In this document: positions 21,802 to 36,200 of the stretch, piece after piece
Layout: each line of letters starts with the position of its first letter
Numbering within the stretch: the stretch's first letter is position 1
Assembly (NCBI GenBank): GCA_023213315.1
Contig: JAKCPI010000981.1
Coordinates: 124,001-188,000 of the forward strand
DNA from: Euborellia annulipes
Lineage: Eukaryota; Arthropoda; Insecta; Dermaptera; Anisolabididae
Length of the DNA stretch: 64,000 nucleotides
Direction: 5' to 3'
Program-made: the position numbers and the translations under genes
Notes under the pieces: model-generated
What the model saw: only the letters and a program-made list of their open reading frames with translations
What the model was told of the DNA's origin: nothing
Databases searched by the model: none

Positions 21802-22784
21802 AAATAAAACAAGTAATTTAGAATAATGAAAATAAATAGAAACAAAAAAAAAATTCTTAAATTTAAATAGTTTATATGTATTTTATGAGAATTAATAAAT
21901 TAAATGAAAAATTATTAATTTATCTCAATATTTCATCAACCTACCGTACGTAGGGAAGCTCCTTGCCCCAAGAAAATATGGGGCTTTCCAGGCCCACGGG
22001 AGGATAGCTGGTCCCATGCCCCCCCTCCATCCAAATTCTCTAGTTACGCCCATGGTGGTACACCCCCAGAATTAAAAAAAAAGAGAGAAATTATTTAAAT
22101 ATATATTAATTTAATATTTTTATCACATTTATAACATATAAATTAAACACGTTTTTTTTTTTTTTTTTATCAACCAACAAATAAGAGAAAAAGTTTAGAA
22201 AAATACAGTTCAAGCAATAATTTTAAAATCTAATTTCAAGGATTTTCAACTTTTAAAATATATTTTAACAATTTGTAAAATATTTTAACATTTCAAAATT
22301 AATTAATTAACGTATCTAGAACTATAATTAATTTCTATTTATTCAATTTATAAATCAACATTTTTTTCTTCAACTAACATTTATTATTAAAATAAATATA
22401 GGATCATTAATCCACAGGTTATTTTTCTTTAATTTTTTTTTTTTTTTTTGTTAATTTTTTACTGAAATATATTAAGTTTTTAATCTTTATAATTTTTTTT
22501 AATTTTTTTTTTGAGTATTATTAGGTACTTTTTAAGAGCCAAATATAAAAATTGGAATAGTTAGACATATTTCCTAATTTTAAAATCAAAATTTTGATTA
22601 TTTAAATAATTTTTTTTTTTTTTTGTTAAAATTTTATCTAAATTAATTTTTGATTTACAAGAACCATACTCTTTTTGTACAAAAATATCATTGTTCATTT
22701 AATTTAATTCACATTTTATTTTAATATATGTTTCTTTAGAGTAATAAAAAATATATTGTGCGCATATAAATAAATGTATTAAAT

Positions 22785-22950
22785 CAGCGGTTCCCAACCT
22801 TTTTTGATGTGCGGCCCACCTTTTCCGTAAAAAAAAAAAAAACGCTGAGGCCCAGTGTATATAAATATATATATAATTTTATCTTTCCTTAGACGTCCGC
22901 GGCCCAGTTCCAAATAGCCCGCGGCTCACGGGTTGCGAACCGCTGCGCTG
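22785..22950. mobile_element. hAT (Charlie-like) MITE
   Basis: Ends CAGCGGTTCCCAACC and GGTTGCGAACCGCTGCGCTG, flanked by the exact 8-bp duplication TATTAAAT (22777-22784 and 22951-22958). The CAGNGGTTCNCAACC end is the hallmark of Charlie-type hAT elements. 166 bp. Confidence 0.9.
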
Positions 22951-23233
22951 TATTAAATAATTCTTTGATTATAAACTCACTTTATAATTCGCAATAATAA
23001 GCCAGAAGCCATCGATATAAAGATTTTTCTGATATACACGGCTCAAATAAATGACTCGAATACAAAGGTAGTTACATGAATGAGATAAAAGCTGTATTTA
23101 TTTTTAGACCTTCTAATGGTATCATTATTTTCCGTTCCTCATATGCATCTGTTCATATCAAGTTTGTAAAAAAAATTGGCGAGGGATGTGTAGACCCTGT
23201 TTCGTCATGTAAGAGGTCAAACATTTAAATTAA

Positions 23234-23866
23234 GAGGCTTCATGAGGGCACATTGAATCTTTAGTCCGAAACTACTGAGGCATTTTAAAGTATTTTTTAT
23301 GCGTTTTTTTTAATGATTTAAATTCGTGAGCATTATTATTATACTTAAGAGAATGTTTCTTTTTTTTTTATTACGACTAATTAAAAAATGTTTTTTTTTT
23401 TTTTTATATTTATAGAAAATGCAAAAAAAAACTCTATTATGAAAATTGCAATTTTTTTTAAATCAAAAAATGTAAAAATCATTAATTCAACCTATCATAA
23501 TTAAATGAAATGGTGACAAAGTAAAAAATAAATTTCGTATTTATTTAAAAATTAACGGCCAAATAGTTCAGCACTCTTGCAAAAGATGGCAGGCTAGTCT
23601 AACAGCCGGCATTATCAGATCATTTATAAGCCTATATTTATATATTTTTATACTGTTATAAATTATAGATAATAGGTCTATATAATAATATTTATAAACT
23701 ATTCATTACTAAAGATCATCAAACAAATACATGAGATTAAATATAGCCCTACCATCCTGCCATTGGCAAATTCTCGTAATAGGTGTGCTTTGCGGCTAAA
23801 TTTTTAAGATCCCTAACGCCATCTTATCGGCAAAAACATGCGAACAGCTTTGCCTCCAGAAGCGCC
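23234..23866 (-). mobile_element. TTAA-flanked (piggyBac-type) element, full copy
   Basis: TTAA sits on both sides; ends GAGGCTTCATGAGGGCA and, inverted, GGCGCTTCTGGAGGCAAAG. 633 bp without coding capacity. Inner landmarks: GCCAAATAGTTCAGCACTCT, AAAGATGGCAGGCTAGTCTA, and TACATGAGATTAAATATAGC. TTAA duplication is typical of piggyBac; without a transposase this remains an inference. Confidence 0.8.
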
Positions 23867-23880
23867 TTAATATATTCTAT

Positions 23881-24142
23881 CAGGGGCGTATATAAGGGGG
23901 GGGGGGGCGAGGAGGCCCGGGCCCGGGAGATTCCTAAAGCCCCCTAAATTTCCCAAACACATATACATATATAGGGATATACAGACATCAGCGCAACAAA
24001 TTTTTCCGCAGGATGGAAAACTTTGGTTCCCCAAAAGAAAAAATGTTCCGCAAAAAATTTCGTGTGAAAAAAAATTTAGTTTCTTAAAAAAAAATTTTTG
24101 AGTTCGGGGCCACCCCGAAAAAAATTTCTATATACGCCCCTG
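23881..24142. mobile_element. hAT-type MITE (family CAGGGGCGTATA), copy 2
   Basis: Ends CAGGGGCGTATATAAGG and TATATACGCCCCTG with exact 8-bp duplication TATTCTAT (23873-23880, 24143-24150). Near identical to the copy at 482-741. Confidence 0.92.
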
Positions 24143-24505
24143 TATTCTATAATAAGACAAAAAGTCATTTATTATTTCAGCAAATATTGCAGAGTGTAAA
24201 GTGAGCTTTTTTTATTTTCTAAAAACAGAGGAATTACTTTTTTAAGCATCTTTAATTTAAAAAATAAAATATTTTTTAATATAACTATTAGATGTAAGAT
24301 TTATATTTGCTGATGGTGTTTTGCAAATGAAGCACAAGAGGCCAGATAGACTGGAGATTCCCAAAGTCAAAGAATGCTAAAATAAATCTCACATTTAATA
24401 ATTAAATTGAACGAGCCCAGAGGATTTTGATTTCTATGGCTCGTGTCGCATCCCTCCCCCAAGAGGAGTTATGACAATTAAACGATATACCGTGAATACA
24501 CGAAC

Positions 24506-27500
24506 TCAAACTGAATAGAATTGTGTGGCTGCCGACGATTGCAATTCTATTTGGCCCATTTTGAATTGAAGCCGTTGGAGCCATTTAAGAAGTACCAAAT
24601 TTGTTCTTGGAGGATGATGCTTTGCTGTGGCGTTATTTGGAGGCGGTATATTCCAGGGCGGTGCATTCCGACAATTTTGAAGACGCACTTGAAGGTGGCC
24701 GGGTAACTAAAAAAAATTAATTAAAATTAATTAGATTTATAAATGCATAAAATATAATATACTATATAGGTATATATAATACTGATCCATTATATAGATT
24801 TTCCCGCATGCAATAAAAAAACACATTTGATTTAGTGTCTTCGGGCATTAAATCAGCTAGTGGAAAGCTTGGATCACCTTTTCAAATCAAAGCGCCCTCG
24901 GGCTTGGGGTAGTTGGTAGCGTGCTGGCCTTTTAAACCAAAGGTCGCGGTTCGGATCCCAGGCAATCCGATGATTTTATTAAAGCCATTTGGATATCAAA
25001 TGGTTTAAATAAGAATGCCTGGACCCCAAAAAATATATATATAATATTAAATATGAGTTATCGCTAGTCTTATATGGACCCTGTTACGCAATAGTGTGTC
25101 AAGCGCCACCTACCCAGTTTTGAGAAAATTAACATTAAAGTTTTTTGTTTTCATTGGATTATATAAAATTTTTTTTTTTTGTCAATTGTGCAAGTAACAT
25201 TAAATATAAATTTTTTTAGGACATATTTCATAAAAAATATTATTAGTTATAGCATTTGAAACAATATTCGGTGCTTAACTCAATTTTTAATTTTTTGGCG
25301 CTTGACACACTAATGCATAACAGGGTCCATATGTCCTGAATCTTAAAAAAAAAAAAAAAAAAAATCTAAGCGTTATTTTACTCCTCATCAAATTCTAAGC
25401 CTCTACAAAGCCAAAGCCCGAATTCCTTGTCTCGAGATACCAATCAGGATAAAAAATTTGTTATATTAGCTTGGTTGACAAATGCTGAGTTGCTCCTAAG
25501 TCTTCTATACCCGAGTCGAGTGGAGACTTCAGATCCGTAATCCACAGCTTAGCCATTTAGCCCCAATCCTTAAACCAGATAATCTTGAAAATTATTAAAA
25601 ATAAATTTAATGAAAAACCTGGATATGATATGCGAAGAGTACAGGACTCCAGAGTGGCAAGAGTTTGCCCAAAACCATGCTGTTGCTTTCGAGAAGAGCT
25701 TCAAGGAGACTCAAGAAATGAAGATTCACCATTTCGCCCAGCTAGAATTAATTAATCAAAATGAGAAAAAAAAATTGAAAAATAAATAAATATCTTTCAG
25801 TTCTTACCACTTTTGAATGTGAAACTAATGTTAAGATACAAGGAGTAACTTTCCCCCAAAAATCGAACAAAATTGACATGGTGACAGCATGCGCTTCTGA
25901 GTTAGGTGAGTTATTGGTTGCCGTTTTCTCCAAATAAACTGTCCAGAGCTAAAAAAATAAAATAAAAGATTTATGACTAATTCTTAGATTAATTTTAGAG
26001 TTCATTACCTGGCAGAGTATAAAAGCATGCGACAAAGAAGACATATGAAGCACGGAGGCTTTGCTCTGTTCGGCGAAACCAGCCAGGATCACTTGAATAT
26101 GATCGGAAATGTGACAGGAAGCTTCCTGTGGCACGGGATTGCATGGACTCTGAGGATGCGTGTGGTGAGCACTTGGCGTACCATGCAGAGCGGTGTGAGT
26201 GAGAGCACCCAAAAGTAACCAGGACAGCAACCGGATGTGCCCGACGTAATCGATGAACTCTCGAGGCCTAAAAAAAAATTATTTTTTTCTGTAAAATAAA
26301 GAAAGAACTCGCAGAAATTTTAAATCCACTCACCCTTGTTGTAAAATTGAAGGTGCGTTGTAGAGCCAAGGCAAATATCGTGATACAGTTCGATTATCTC
26401 GGTTTGAGCCTCGGCTGATTTCTAAAGCTAAATATTGTGCAATTCCACTTTTCAAAACGCCGCCCAAAGTGTCTTCGTTAAGTCCAACAGTTAAGCCTTT
26501 GCAGAAACTCTTAAAAATAAAAAAAATATTTTAGAAAGCCCTTAAAATAATATCAATAAATTAAAATGTTTTCTTACTTTAACTTTACTTATAGTATGAA
26601 AATCAGCCAAAAATTCAACCGCATCATTAAGATGTTGCTTCATACATTCAGAAGCGTTGGTGGTAAAAATAGGTCCCCCTTCATGTCCTAATGATATTTG
26701 ATCTTCCATTAAGATATTTAGAGGTAGAGCTCCCCCTACGTCCTTAAATGAATAAAAATTGAATGTTTTAATAATAACAGTGTAGTGATATCTAAATTGC
26801 CTCAGATGCCAAAAAAGTCCTTAAGGGGGTTCGGAGGCAAAGCTGTTGGCATGTTTTTGCTGATAAGATGGCGTTAGGAGTCTTAAAAAGTTAGCCAAAA
26901 GCCGAAAATATACCAACAGATGGCAGGATAGTAGGGCTATTTAATTTTTATTTAATCTCATGTATTTGTTTAATTTTCGTTGATCTTTTAATAATGAATA
27001 GTTATTAAATATTGTATAATATATTATATATCATTTATAAAAGCATAAAAATAGGCTTATAAGTGATCAAATAATGCCGTAAAATAACCAGTCCAGCCAC
27101 CTATCGGCAGAATGCTCAACTATTTTGACGTTTTTTTTAATTACAATACAAATCATCTAAACTTACTTTGAATTTTTCTTAATTAATATGTGATTAATAA
27201 TAATAATAAATTCATTTTTAAATTTAAAAAAAAATTTAAAATTATTCTAACAGTTTGTTTTTCTGTATTTGCTTGATTACAAAAATTAATTTTCATAACT
27301 TTTTAATAAGTCATTAAAAAAATTATAACTTTCTCTCCCAATAATCCTTTATAAATTTAATTCATTTAAAAAAAAAACCGCATTGAAAAATTCCTTATAA
27401 TAGTCTAGTTTTTTTTTAAATGAAAATAAAAAAAATTCACTCACTTGTAAAATAAAATTGATTAACATAAGAAAATTCGAATCTGGCAAAGATGTTTTAA

Positions 27501-30219
27501 ATTTTAACGCTTGAACTAATTCTATTACAACCATTCTGCTTAAAATTAATTTTTCTCGTTCCTAAAAAAAAAAAAAGAATATAAAATTTATTCAAAAAAA
27601 ATGTGAAGAATCTTAATATGTCGTTGTATACGGGTAATATTTACCCTGGTGAAGGCACGGTTACACAAATAACACAAATCAACCAAATAATGGTATTTAA
27701 TGACGAAATTTTGTATTGCAAAACTGACAACTTTGCCGAAAGGATCAAGCATTCCTCGAAATCCAGCAATGCCAGGGACCTAAAATCAAACATATTAGAT
27801 AGAAAAAAAAAACAAATAAATGATAATATAGTTTCTGTATGGTGCATTAGTTTTTTTTTTAAACTAGCGAATTATTTAAAAAATAAAAAATGCCGTCCAT
27901 AGATCAGGAAAAAACGAAGATGCACAGATTTCCAAAAATTTAATAAGCTTATATATATTTTTCCCAGAGAGTTTACAATAATTACCTTTCGTTTAAAAAA
28001 TTTAAAATATAATCCTAAATTTTAAAGGTTTACAAAATTTTCATTTGATGTACTAAAATTTTCAAACGCAAATGTTCTTTTGTACCTAAATATTCTATGT
28101 AAACAAAAAATGTGGTGATTTAATGACAATTTCTCGCACGCTTCATCATATACTTTAATCGTAGAGAAAATAATTTTTATATATTTATAAAAAAAACACA
28201 ATCAGGATGTGATAATTTTTAAGCAGAGTAGGGTTATTTACAGGATTTTGCAGTTATTTACAAAAATCTAGTAAAGAACTGTACTTTACGTAAATAACTC
28301 GGGTGCGTATGCGCGAACCCCTCGAGAAAGGAAACTCAAATAAAATTCATCAAATTCAAACAAAAACAAGATTCAGAACATTCATACTTATTAATTTGAC
28401 ATTTTATATTTCTTTTTTTAGATAATTTTGTATTCAAAAATAAGATGAGATGCTTTTTTTAATCCAAATTATTTTCTTTATTAGCCATTTAAAATGCTTC
28501 TTGAAAGATCTAATTAAGATCAATTTAAATAGGCTTTTTCTATTCTTCTTGTTATGTGTATAAAATTTCAAAGCTCTAGATTAACTAGAACTGGTCGTAA
28601 TTTCGATCACTAACTTTGTCGGGCCGAACAATGGAAATGTGATTAATTGGCCGCCATTTTGAATTTTTAATAATTTTGAATAGCACATTTTGTAGTGTAA
28701 AGTCTATTTAACACCTCTGACAATGCTCAAAACTCTAACTTAATTATAAATAGGAGAAATTTTGATTATAAAATTTTACCCCCTCTTTTTTTGATCGGCC
28801 GCCATTTTGAAATTAATTGACCTACAAAGATGAGACACATCAAATATTGCATTGTCACGGGAGTTCACATATGTGTATAAAATTTTAAAGCTCTAGATTA
28901 GCTAGAACTGGTCGTAATTTCGATTTGCAGATTTGTCGGGAAAAACAGGAAAGCAAGTTAATAAAAGCGTTGTAAAATGATATACCTTAAGAACGGAAAC
29001 CATTATCCGAATAAGAGGATTGATATCTTCGACACTATTCAACAAAAGAACAACTCGACGAAAAAGAATTTCAAGTTGGGATAGAAGCGCGCTCCAAGTC
29101 GAGGATCCTGGCCCCAGCCCAACTTCAAGGGGCAAGCAATCTAAATAACAAGCCATATTATGAAGAATTACACCAAGATGTTCGGTGGGCAGAGATTTTT
29201 TTGAATTCAACCCTTCAAGAAGAAGTTGTAGCGGAGCGATTGGGTTCAGTTCATTGAAATCAAGTAAAGCTTGAGCTACACTTCGAAAAAATTGCATCCT
29301 CGTCGAATCTAAAAAGATTTTTACGATTAATATAACATGTTAAGTGTATTGATGACTGTATTTGTATTAAACAATTTGTATACCATCTATTTGAATTTGA
29401 AACATTTGGACAAAAACTCCATTGGGCGCAAGTTGGTGAAGAACGCACCGGAGAAATTGATGAGCAACACTGCTAGCTCCTCCGGGAAGGTGAATGTTCG
29501 TTTCCGTTTGCCAAGGATACGTTGCATTTAATGCCACCCTAAAGAAATTATTTTTATCAATTCATTAATCATTTTTTTTTAAGAATGATTAAAATTCGAT
29601 TAAATTTCACATTTACCACCGATTTGGCACACCATAACTCTAATATAAATTCTTTTTCTCTCGAGATAAAACTACTGGCCAGTTATGATAAGTTTACAAG
29701 TGATAGTAAATTATTTGTGAATAAAAAGTTTCTTACGTAGCAACTACACTGAGCATTTCTGGGAGAAGCGGAGCCGCAAGCGCAGGTTCTCGATGTATAA
29801 ACGTGCCTAATATTATTATACATAATCCCAGTTCTTCATCGGAATATTCCTCCCGGATGAGACCACATTCAGAACATCTAAAGCATTAAATTTATTTTAT
29901 TAAAATTGCAGCCTCGTTAAAAAAATTTATTTTTTTTCAATACCTTTGATATACGCAATCATCTCCAATTCGAAATGAACTTTGTTTGAGGTCAAATTCC
30001 GCATGACAAGCCGCCTGTGTGGCGGTATCCAGAAGGGGTTGCTGAGTATTATACCGGCTTTAATTTGAAAATATATATATATAAAGATTAGATACTGAAT
30101 AAAAAAAAGAAAAACAATTTCTAATAAAATGGCCTACCAAGATCCAGGTCGTCGGGAAAAATCATTTAATGACGGATGTGTTGCGTTATAGAGTCCTACT
30201 TTTCTAGTGCGTTGTCGTT

Positions 30220-30250
<31 letters not shown>

Positions 30251-33200
30251 TTGGACACGTAAATGATCTTCAGGCCGAGCTAAAAAATAATGATTATAAT
30301 TAAAAAGCATCTATTATTCGGAGAGCTGGCGATAAAAATGGGCAAGAGTTTTCTGAAGGCTAATATTTTCAGAATAAGTTGCATTTTAGTGATGGAGAGA
30401 TAGTCTAGAGTCAGCACTTCCAGTACCGGGGCCTTTGGCGGGAATAAGCCGGTAAAGTTGCGGGAAGATGGTTTTTCGCAAATATCTCGAAAACTTTGCG
30501 ATTTTCCGCAAAAATTCATCTATACAAAAATAATCGAAATTAAATTACAAACAAAAATGGTCTAGTACATAATCACGCTAAAGTGAACGGTTCGGGAGAT
30601 ATAGAGGGGTAAAATTTGATGGTTGTCATGGTAACAAGATATAAATATTTCTCTATCTCAGTGTCTCCTTCCATATGAATTATAAATTTTACCCCTCTAA
30701 ATCTCCCGAACCGTTCACTTTAGCGTGATTATGTACTAGACCATTTTTGTTTGTAATTCAATTTTGATTTCTTTTGTATAGATGAATTTATGCGGAAAAC
30801 TGCATAGTTTTCGAGATATTTGCGAAAAACCATCTTCCCGCAACTTTCCCGGCTTTGCAAAGTAAGGGTGAAAGAGAATTGGGTACTGGAAGTGCTGACT
30901 CTAGAGTATCTTTCCATCACTAAAATGCAACCTATTCTGAAAATATTAGCCTTCAGAAACCTCTTGCCCATTTTTGTCGCCAGCTCTCGGACTATATCAT
31001 GATAAATTCTGATTTATACAGAGTGTCCCTGATTTTAAACAAATTCAGATAGAGGAATAATAAAAAAAGGAATGTTTGAGGGATATAAAAATTTAATTGA
31101 GAAATTTCAAAATCTTGCCAAGTTTCATAACTTCTTCTCTTTCAAAATAACCATTTTTTGTTTCATTTTACTATCAATCTAGCAAGGGTACAGTGCTTGA
31201 AAAAAACTCCCATAATAATAGAAACCACAAAAGCGTTACCTGGAGGTTTCCGTTCGTAATGCACGGATCTATAGAAAGGAGAATGTTGATCATCGGAGTC
31301 GTTTAGCTGCGGAGGTGACGAATCGAGAGCTAATTGTTTGATTAACCGTCGAGGACTCACTCCTCGGGAAGGATAATTGCTGTCATCCCGCGGATGCGCT
31401 GGAGAAATTGACTGTAAAATGAATAAATTTTTATAAGGCCTTTTTAAAGAATCAAAATTTCTTTTTACCGAATCGCTGGGTTTATCCGAACTATCCTGAC
31501 GACTGTAGCCGCCCACGCCTAGACCAAGTTCATGATTAATTCGAGGTGCTATTTGTGAAGGTTGTGGTAATGTGATCGGCTGTTGAGTGGAATCATAAGT
31601 TGGCGAAGGCAAGCCAAGAGCCATTTTAACTCTCTCGACAAGGCCATTGATTTGTTCCGGCGCCTGTCCTCCACGGAATGTTGACGCTGTGGGTTGTCCA
31701 ATGGGCAAGAGCCGTTCTTGAGGAGGTGGTTCAAGTTGACTCGCGCTACACGTCGAAGTCACATCCGAGGAAAGGTTGTTTTCGTTATTTTCATTGTTTT
31801 CACTATCTAATTCAATAGGAGAACCTGAAATTTTTTAAAAAAATATTCTTAAGCCCTTATCTTATGAATAAATATTTATTAAGAAATGGAAAAGAGCAAG
31901 TACAGGTGCAGCAAATAAAGAGAGCCAAATGCCGAAAAGGAGACGCTTCGGACAAAATTTATTCGTCCATCCTCAGTCCTCGTTGGCTTTTAAACTAATT
32001 AGACAACTTTGGACGAATAAATTTTGTCTGAAAAGGGGCACAAAGTTGTCGTATTAGTTTATAAGCCAACGAGGAGTAATTCGACAACTTTGTGCCCCTT
32101 TTCGGACAAAATTTATTCGTCCAATGTTGTCTAATTAGTTTAAAAGCCAACGAGGACTGAGGATGGAAGAATAAATTTTGTCCGAAACGTCTCCTTTTCG
32201 GCATTTGGCATCCAAAGGCTCTCTTTATTTGCTGCACCTGTACTTGCTTTTTTCCATTCCATAACATCAACAGTAACTTCTCTTCAACTAACTTACCAAC
32301 AGTCATAATATCCATTTTAGAAAGCGGTGATTCAGGTGAACCGTAAAATTCTTCTGGTTTTACTGATTGTGGAATATTTCTCGGGACTGAAAAATATGTA
32401 TTAATTTAAATGTACACAGAATTATTTTCAAATATTTTTCGAGATTCAAAATACCTCGATTCGGACTTAACTAGTCATAGATATAAGCAGGGGAAGTCAA
32501 ATAAAGGATCATATAAACCCTAGCAACTTAACTATCTGAGCTTATATCTCTATGAATATACTCTATAAAAATAATTGGTTGATATTTCTCATTAATTTTA
32601 CTTGATCGATTATTTCCAATTGGTAGAAGCCGTTCAACTGCCGGTGCCATGATAGGTGTGTGATGAACCATGGAGCTCGTAGGTCCATTTGCTCCATTAG
32701 TTATATATTTTTCAGAATCCCGATGATTATTAAACGACGAAGAAGTCGGCGGTGTTGATTTCGTAAATTGTGAATGAATATCAAGCTGCCAAGGAAGGTG
32801 TGTTATAGGCGTGGTCATAACCGTCGAGGTCGCTGCAGAAGAAGCTGGTTGATTAACCTATTTAGAAAAAAAAAATTCAAATTTTTTAGAATGTTTCTTA
32901 GATCAAATAATAAAAATATTAAAGCTTTTTCTAATCACCAAAGGCAGTTTTCAAGAAGTTCTAAAATAATCTGAAGTGATGGAAAAAAAGAAAGAAAAAA
33001 GAGAAGGGGAGGAAAAAAAAAAATAAAATAATTACTTTTTGCAAGTCGATTTGCCATGGAGGTTGCTGACCGCCACTAGTTGCACTCCCTCCGGAAACAC
33101 CCCCAACGGACACAGCTGGCTCACTTACACGTTTCTGGCGTCCAAGTGGTCGTGGAATAGGTGAACCATGCTCGGGATTGTCTGGCCACCTTTCAAGACT

Positions 33201-36200
33201 GCGTGTTCGTTCATCCGGTTTCTCTAGATTCGCTCCTGAAGTACTTTCATCAGCAGTGCTAGGAATATTTGGTCTGACAAGAAGATAAATAAAAAAAAAT
33301 AATTAATAGACTAACTAATTTTAAATGAATTAAATATATATTATCCTTATTTTTTTTATATAAATAAGGAAAATGTATATTTTTAGGTAATGAAGAGATT
33401 ATTAAGATATCAAAATTTTACAACATCCAAACATAATAAATTTCAATTTAATTAATTGACATTTAAGGGAAAACAGTAAAATGCAGGTAATCAAGCAAAC
33501 ATTGAAGGTGAAAACATTTATGGATAACCACACTAAATTAGTTGAATGAGTTCAAAATTTTCTACTATTAATCTTCTCTAATTTAATTCTAAGGATTTTA
33601 CTCTAAAATAGAGCCTTTTCTTTTATTGATGATTCAAGCCAGGATGACTTTAAGGACCACCAGCGCCAAGCTGTCTGTGGACATCTTTGGATTATTTTAC
33701 TAAATGTACTCACAAAAAGTACAGCAATTAAGATGGAGTTAAGAGGCTTCTGGAGGCAAATTGTTTCCCATGTTTTTGCCGATAAGAGGGCGTTAGGGTC
33801 TTAAAAATTTAGCCAAAAAGCCCAACTATTACGAAAATTTGCCAACAGATGGCAGGTTGATAGGGCTATATTTAATCTCATGTATTTGTTTGATTTTCAT
33901 TGATCTTTTAATAAACTAGTTTATAAATATTATTGTATATTATAAAACATTTATAACAGCATAAAAATATATAAATATAGGCTTATAAGTGATCTGATAA
34001 TGCCGGCTGTTAGATTAGCCTGACATCTTTTGCAAGACTAGTGAACTATTTGGCCGTTATTTTTTAAATAAATACGAAATTTATTTTTGACTGGGTCACC
34101 ACTTTATTATTATAGGTTGGATTAATTATTTTAATTATTATTTATTTTAGATTTAAAAAAAAAAAAACATTTTATTATGTAAAATGCTTACAAATTTAAA
34201 TCATTATATAAAAAACCGCATAAAAAATACTTTAAAATGTCTCAATAGTTTCGGACTAAGGATTAAATGTGCCCTCATGAAGCCCCTTAATGCTGTACAC
34301 CCTCTGTCAATGGTGTATACATGGTCTGATTTGAATATTTACGCAATCGTAATGTGCCGCGAGTACTTTTTATAAAATACTCAAAATAACCAAAAGAGGA
34401 TCTCTATAATGCTGACAATAGCTTGGTTCTGAAATCCCAAATATGACAGAAACATCAATCAAAGAAATAAACATAGCTGCCTGAATCTTTTCAAACTTTC
34501 TTTATACTAAATACTTTATGGCTTTCTCTACGAGTTTACAGAATTTAGACTAAACGCTTTAAGAGTCTAACGGGCAGGCATGTTCTTTCAAACTAATTCA
34601 TGCCAATACTACGTAATTTTCTTAACTTTTTGTCAATTAATATCAAGTAATTTCCGTCAATATGAACTATATAAATATTTAAATAACCATTTACTTTCCT
34701 ATTTTAATTTTCTGAGTAATATCATAAAACGAAGTATTTTCTTAATAAAAATATTTATTAATCTTGTGGCGATCGAATTCATCAACGTGACATTTTCAAG
34801 TCAGCCGTTTATTTTAAGTAGTTCTAGGGAAGAGATTAATATGTATTAACATAAGATATCTTGTGTACAAAAAGGATTAGTATAAGGAATGAAAAGATCC
34901 GAGAAATGGCAGGAAGTGGAGTAGGCATCGATGTGGGAATTGTGGAGGGCAAGGGAAGAGACTAAAAGAAGATGGATGGATTGCTTAAAGGACTGTAGGC
35001 AAATGAGAACATCTCTTCCCCAGAACTATTTACTGGTCTGAAGATGTCATTATCATTATTAGTATCTAGGCACACAGGCTACTTGAGCCTTTGAAGAGGT
35101 GATGTTGGCGAAATCAATCACCACAAGCCTTAATAAATATTTCTACTAGGAAGAAACTGGATTGTTTATCTATCACTGCTTTCTGCACAAAAGAAATAGA
35201 CTTTTTCATTGAAATAGTTAATATAGAAGTCAAACACTGAAAGCATCGGATTAATGTTATTATTAAAAATATGGGATTTAAAGCTAAAGATTTTTCATTT
35301 GAAGGTAACAGCGCCATTTCCCTTTAAGGTGTCGATATGATGAATTTTTAATATTTCGAAATCTATTAGATTGTTTTCAACATCTGAGACTTCGTATCTA
35401 TTTTTCTAAATAAATTGGAAGCCAAAATAAAAAAATTACATCGTTCGGATCAGGAAGCGAACCCCTGTCCCCTAGCACAAGAGGCGTTATTTCTAGCTCT
35501 ACGGCATTTTGATAGATTTAAATAAACAAATAGGTTTTAAGTTTTAAAATATCTAAAATACTACTTTTTTGACTCATTCAACTAAATCAATTACATATAT
35601 AATAACAAGAATTTATATTTAATACCAAAAATGTTAACAACAAAATAATTAACATTTAGTCAAAATACAACATCAATAAACGAATTATTCTTATCTTTGT
35701 TCGGATAAAATCCCCATTGATTACAAATACAAAAAGGTATCTCTTCATATGAAAAAAATAAAAAATAAAAGGAAAACAAAAGATATATATAAACAACCTT
35801 GGAGGATCGAATCCAAGTGCAGCAGTCGCCAAGCTCTGCATTCCGCCAAAAAAGGAGGTTCCCACATTGCCGAAAGGACGGGGTGTTGACGGCAAAGGCA
35901 TAACAATAGGAAGCATGCTTGGTCCTGGTGCCGAGCAATTCCCACTCGTTATTGTATTAGAAACAGTCGTGCTAACAGTGGAGGTAGTAGTAGTGGTAGT
36001 GGTATTATTCTGCGAAACAATCACTGACTTCTGCACTTGTGCTTGCGAGATGGAAAGTAGAGGCGATGCTACCATCATCTTGACACCTTCTTTCAAACCA
36101 CACCGGCTCTCATTGGTTCCCTAAACAAATGAAAATTATTAAACAATAACAGGATTTTACTAAATAATGTAAAATAATATAGACTCTAGGCATCTATTGT

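Larger units (their letters stand above)
21794..24505. other. Intergenic region between rec114 and unc79 3' ends
   Basis: The two genes converge here. It holds three mobile elements (22785-22950, 23234-23866, 23881-24142; separate entries) in very AT-rich DNA with long T runs. No ORF or RNA gene seen. The proximal part (about 24150-24505) is presumably the unc79 3'UTR. Confidence 0.6.
24506..30057 (-). other. unc79: unc79 exon block 5 (C-terminal twelve exons)
   Basis: Exons: 29944-30057, 29737-29877, 29384-29538, 28986-29308, 27645-27779, 27445-27561, 26578-26742, 26334-26509, 26009-26267, 25808-25948, 25619-25741, 24506-24706. This is the most conserved half of UNC79: QAACHAEFDLKQSSFRIGDD, HLPGGASSVAHQFLRCVLHQ, LGVILHNMACYLDCLPLE, VPGIAGFRGMLDPFGKV, SGIAQYLALEISRGSNRDNR, RLLSWLLLGALTH, SVLHMSSLSHAFILCQ, AHAVTMSILFDFWGKVTPCI, GKLLPLWSPVLFAYHIQ, and WLQRLQFKMGQIELQSSAAT in the final exon. 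Several introns are under 80 bases, so the reading is unambiguous. Confidence 0.92.

Noticed and set aside
34580..34849. 89-residue plus-strand ORF in an unc79 intron
   Set aside because: Low-complexity hydrophobic translation of AT-rich DNA without start context or homologue.
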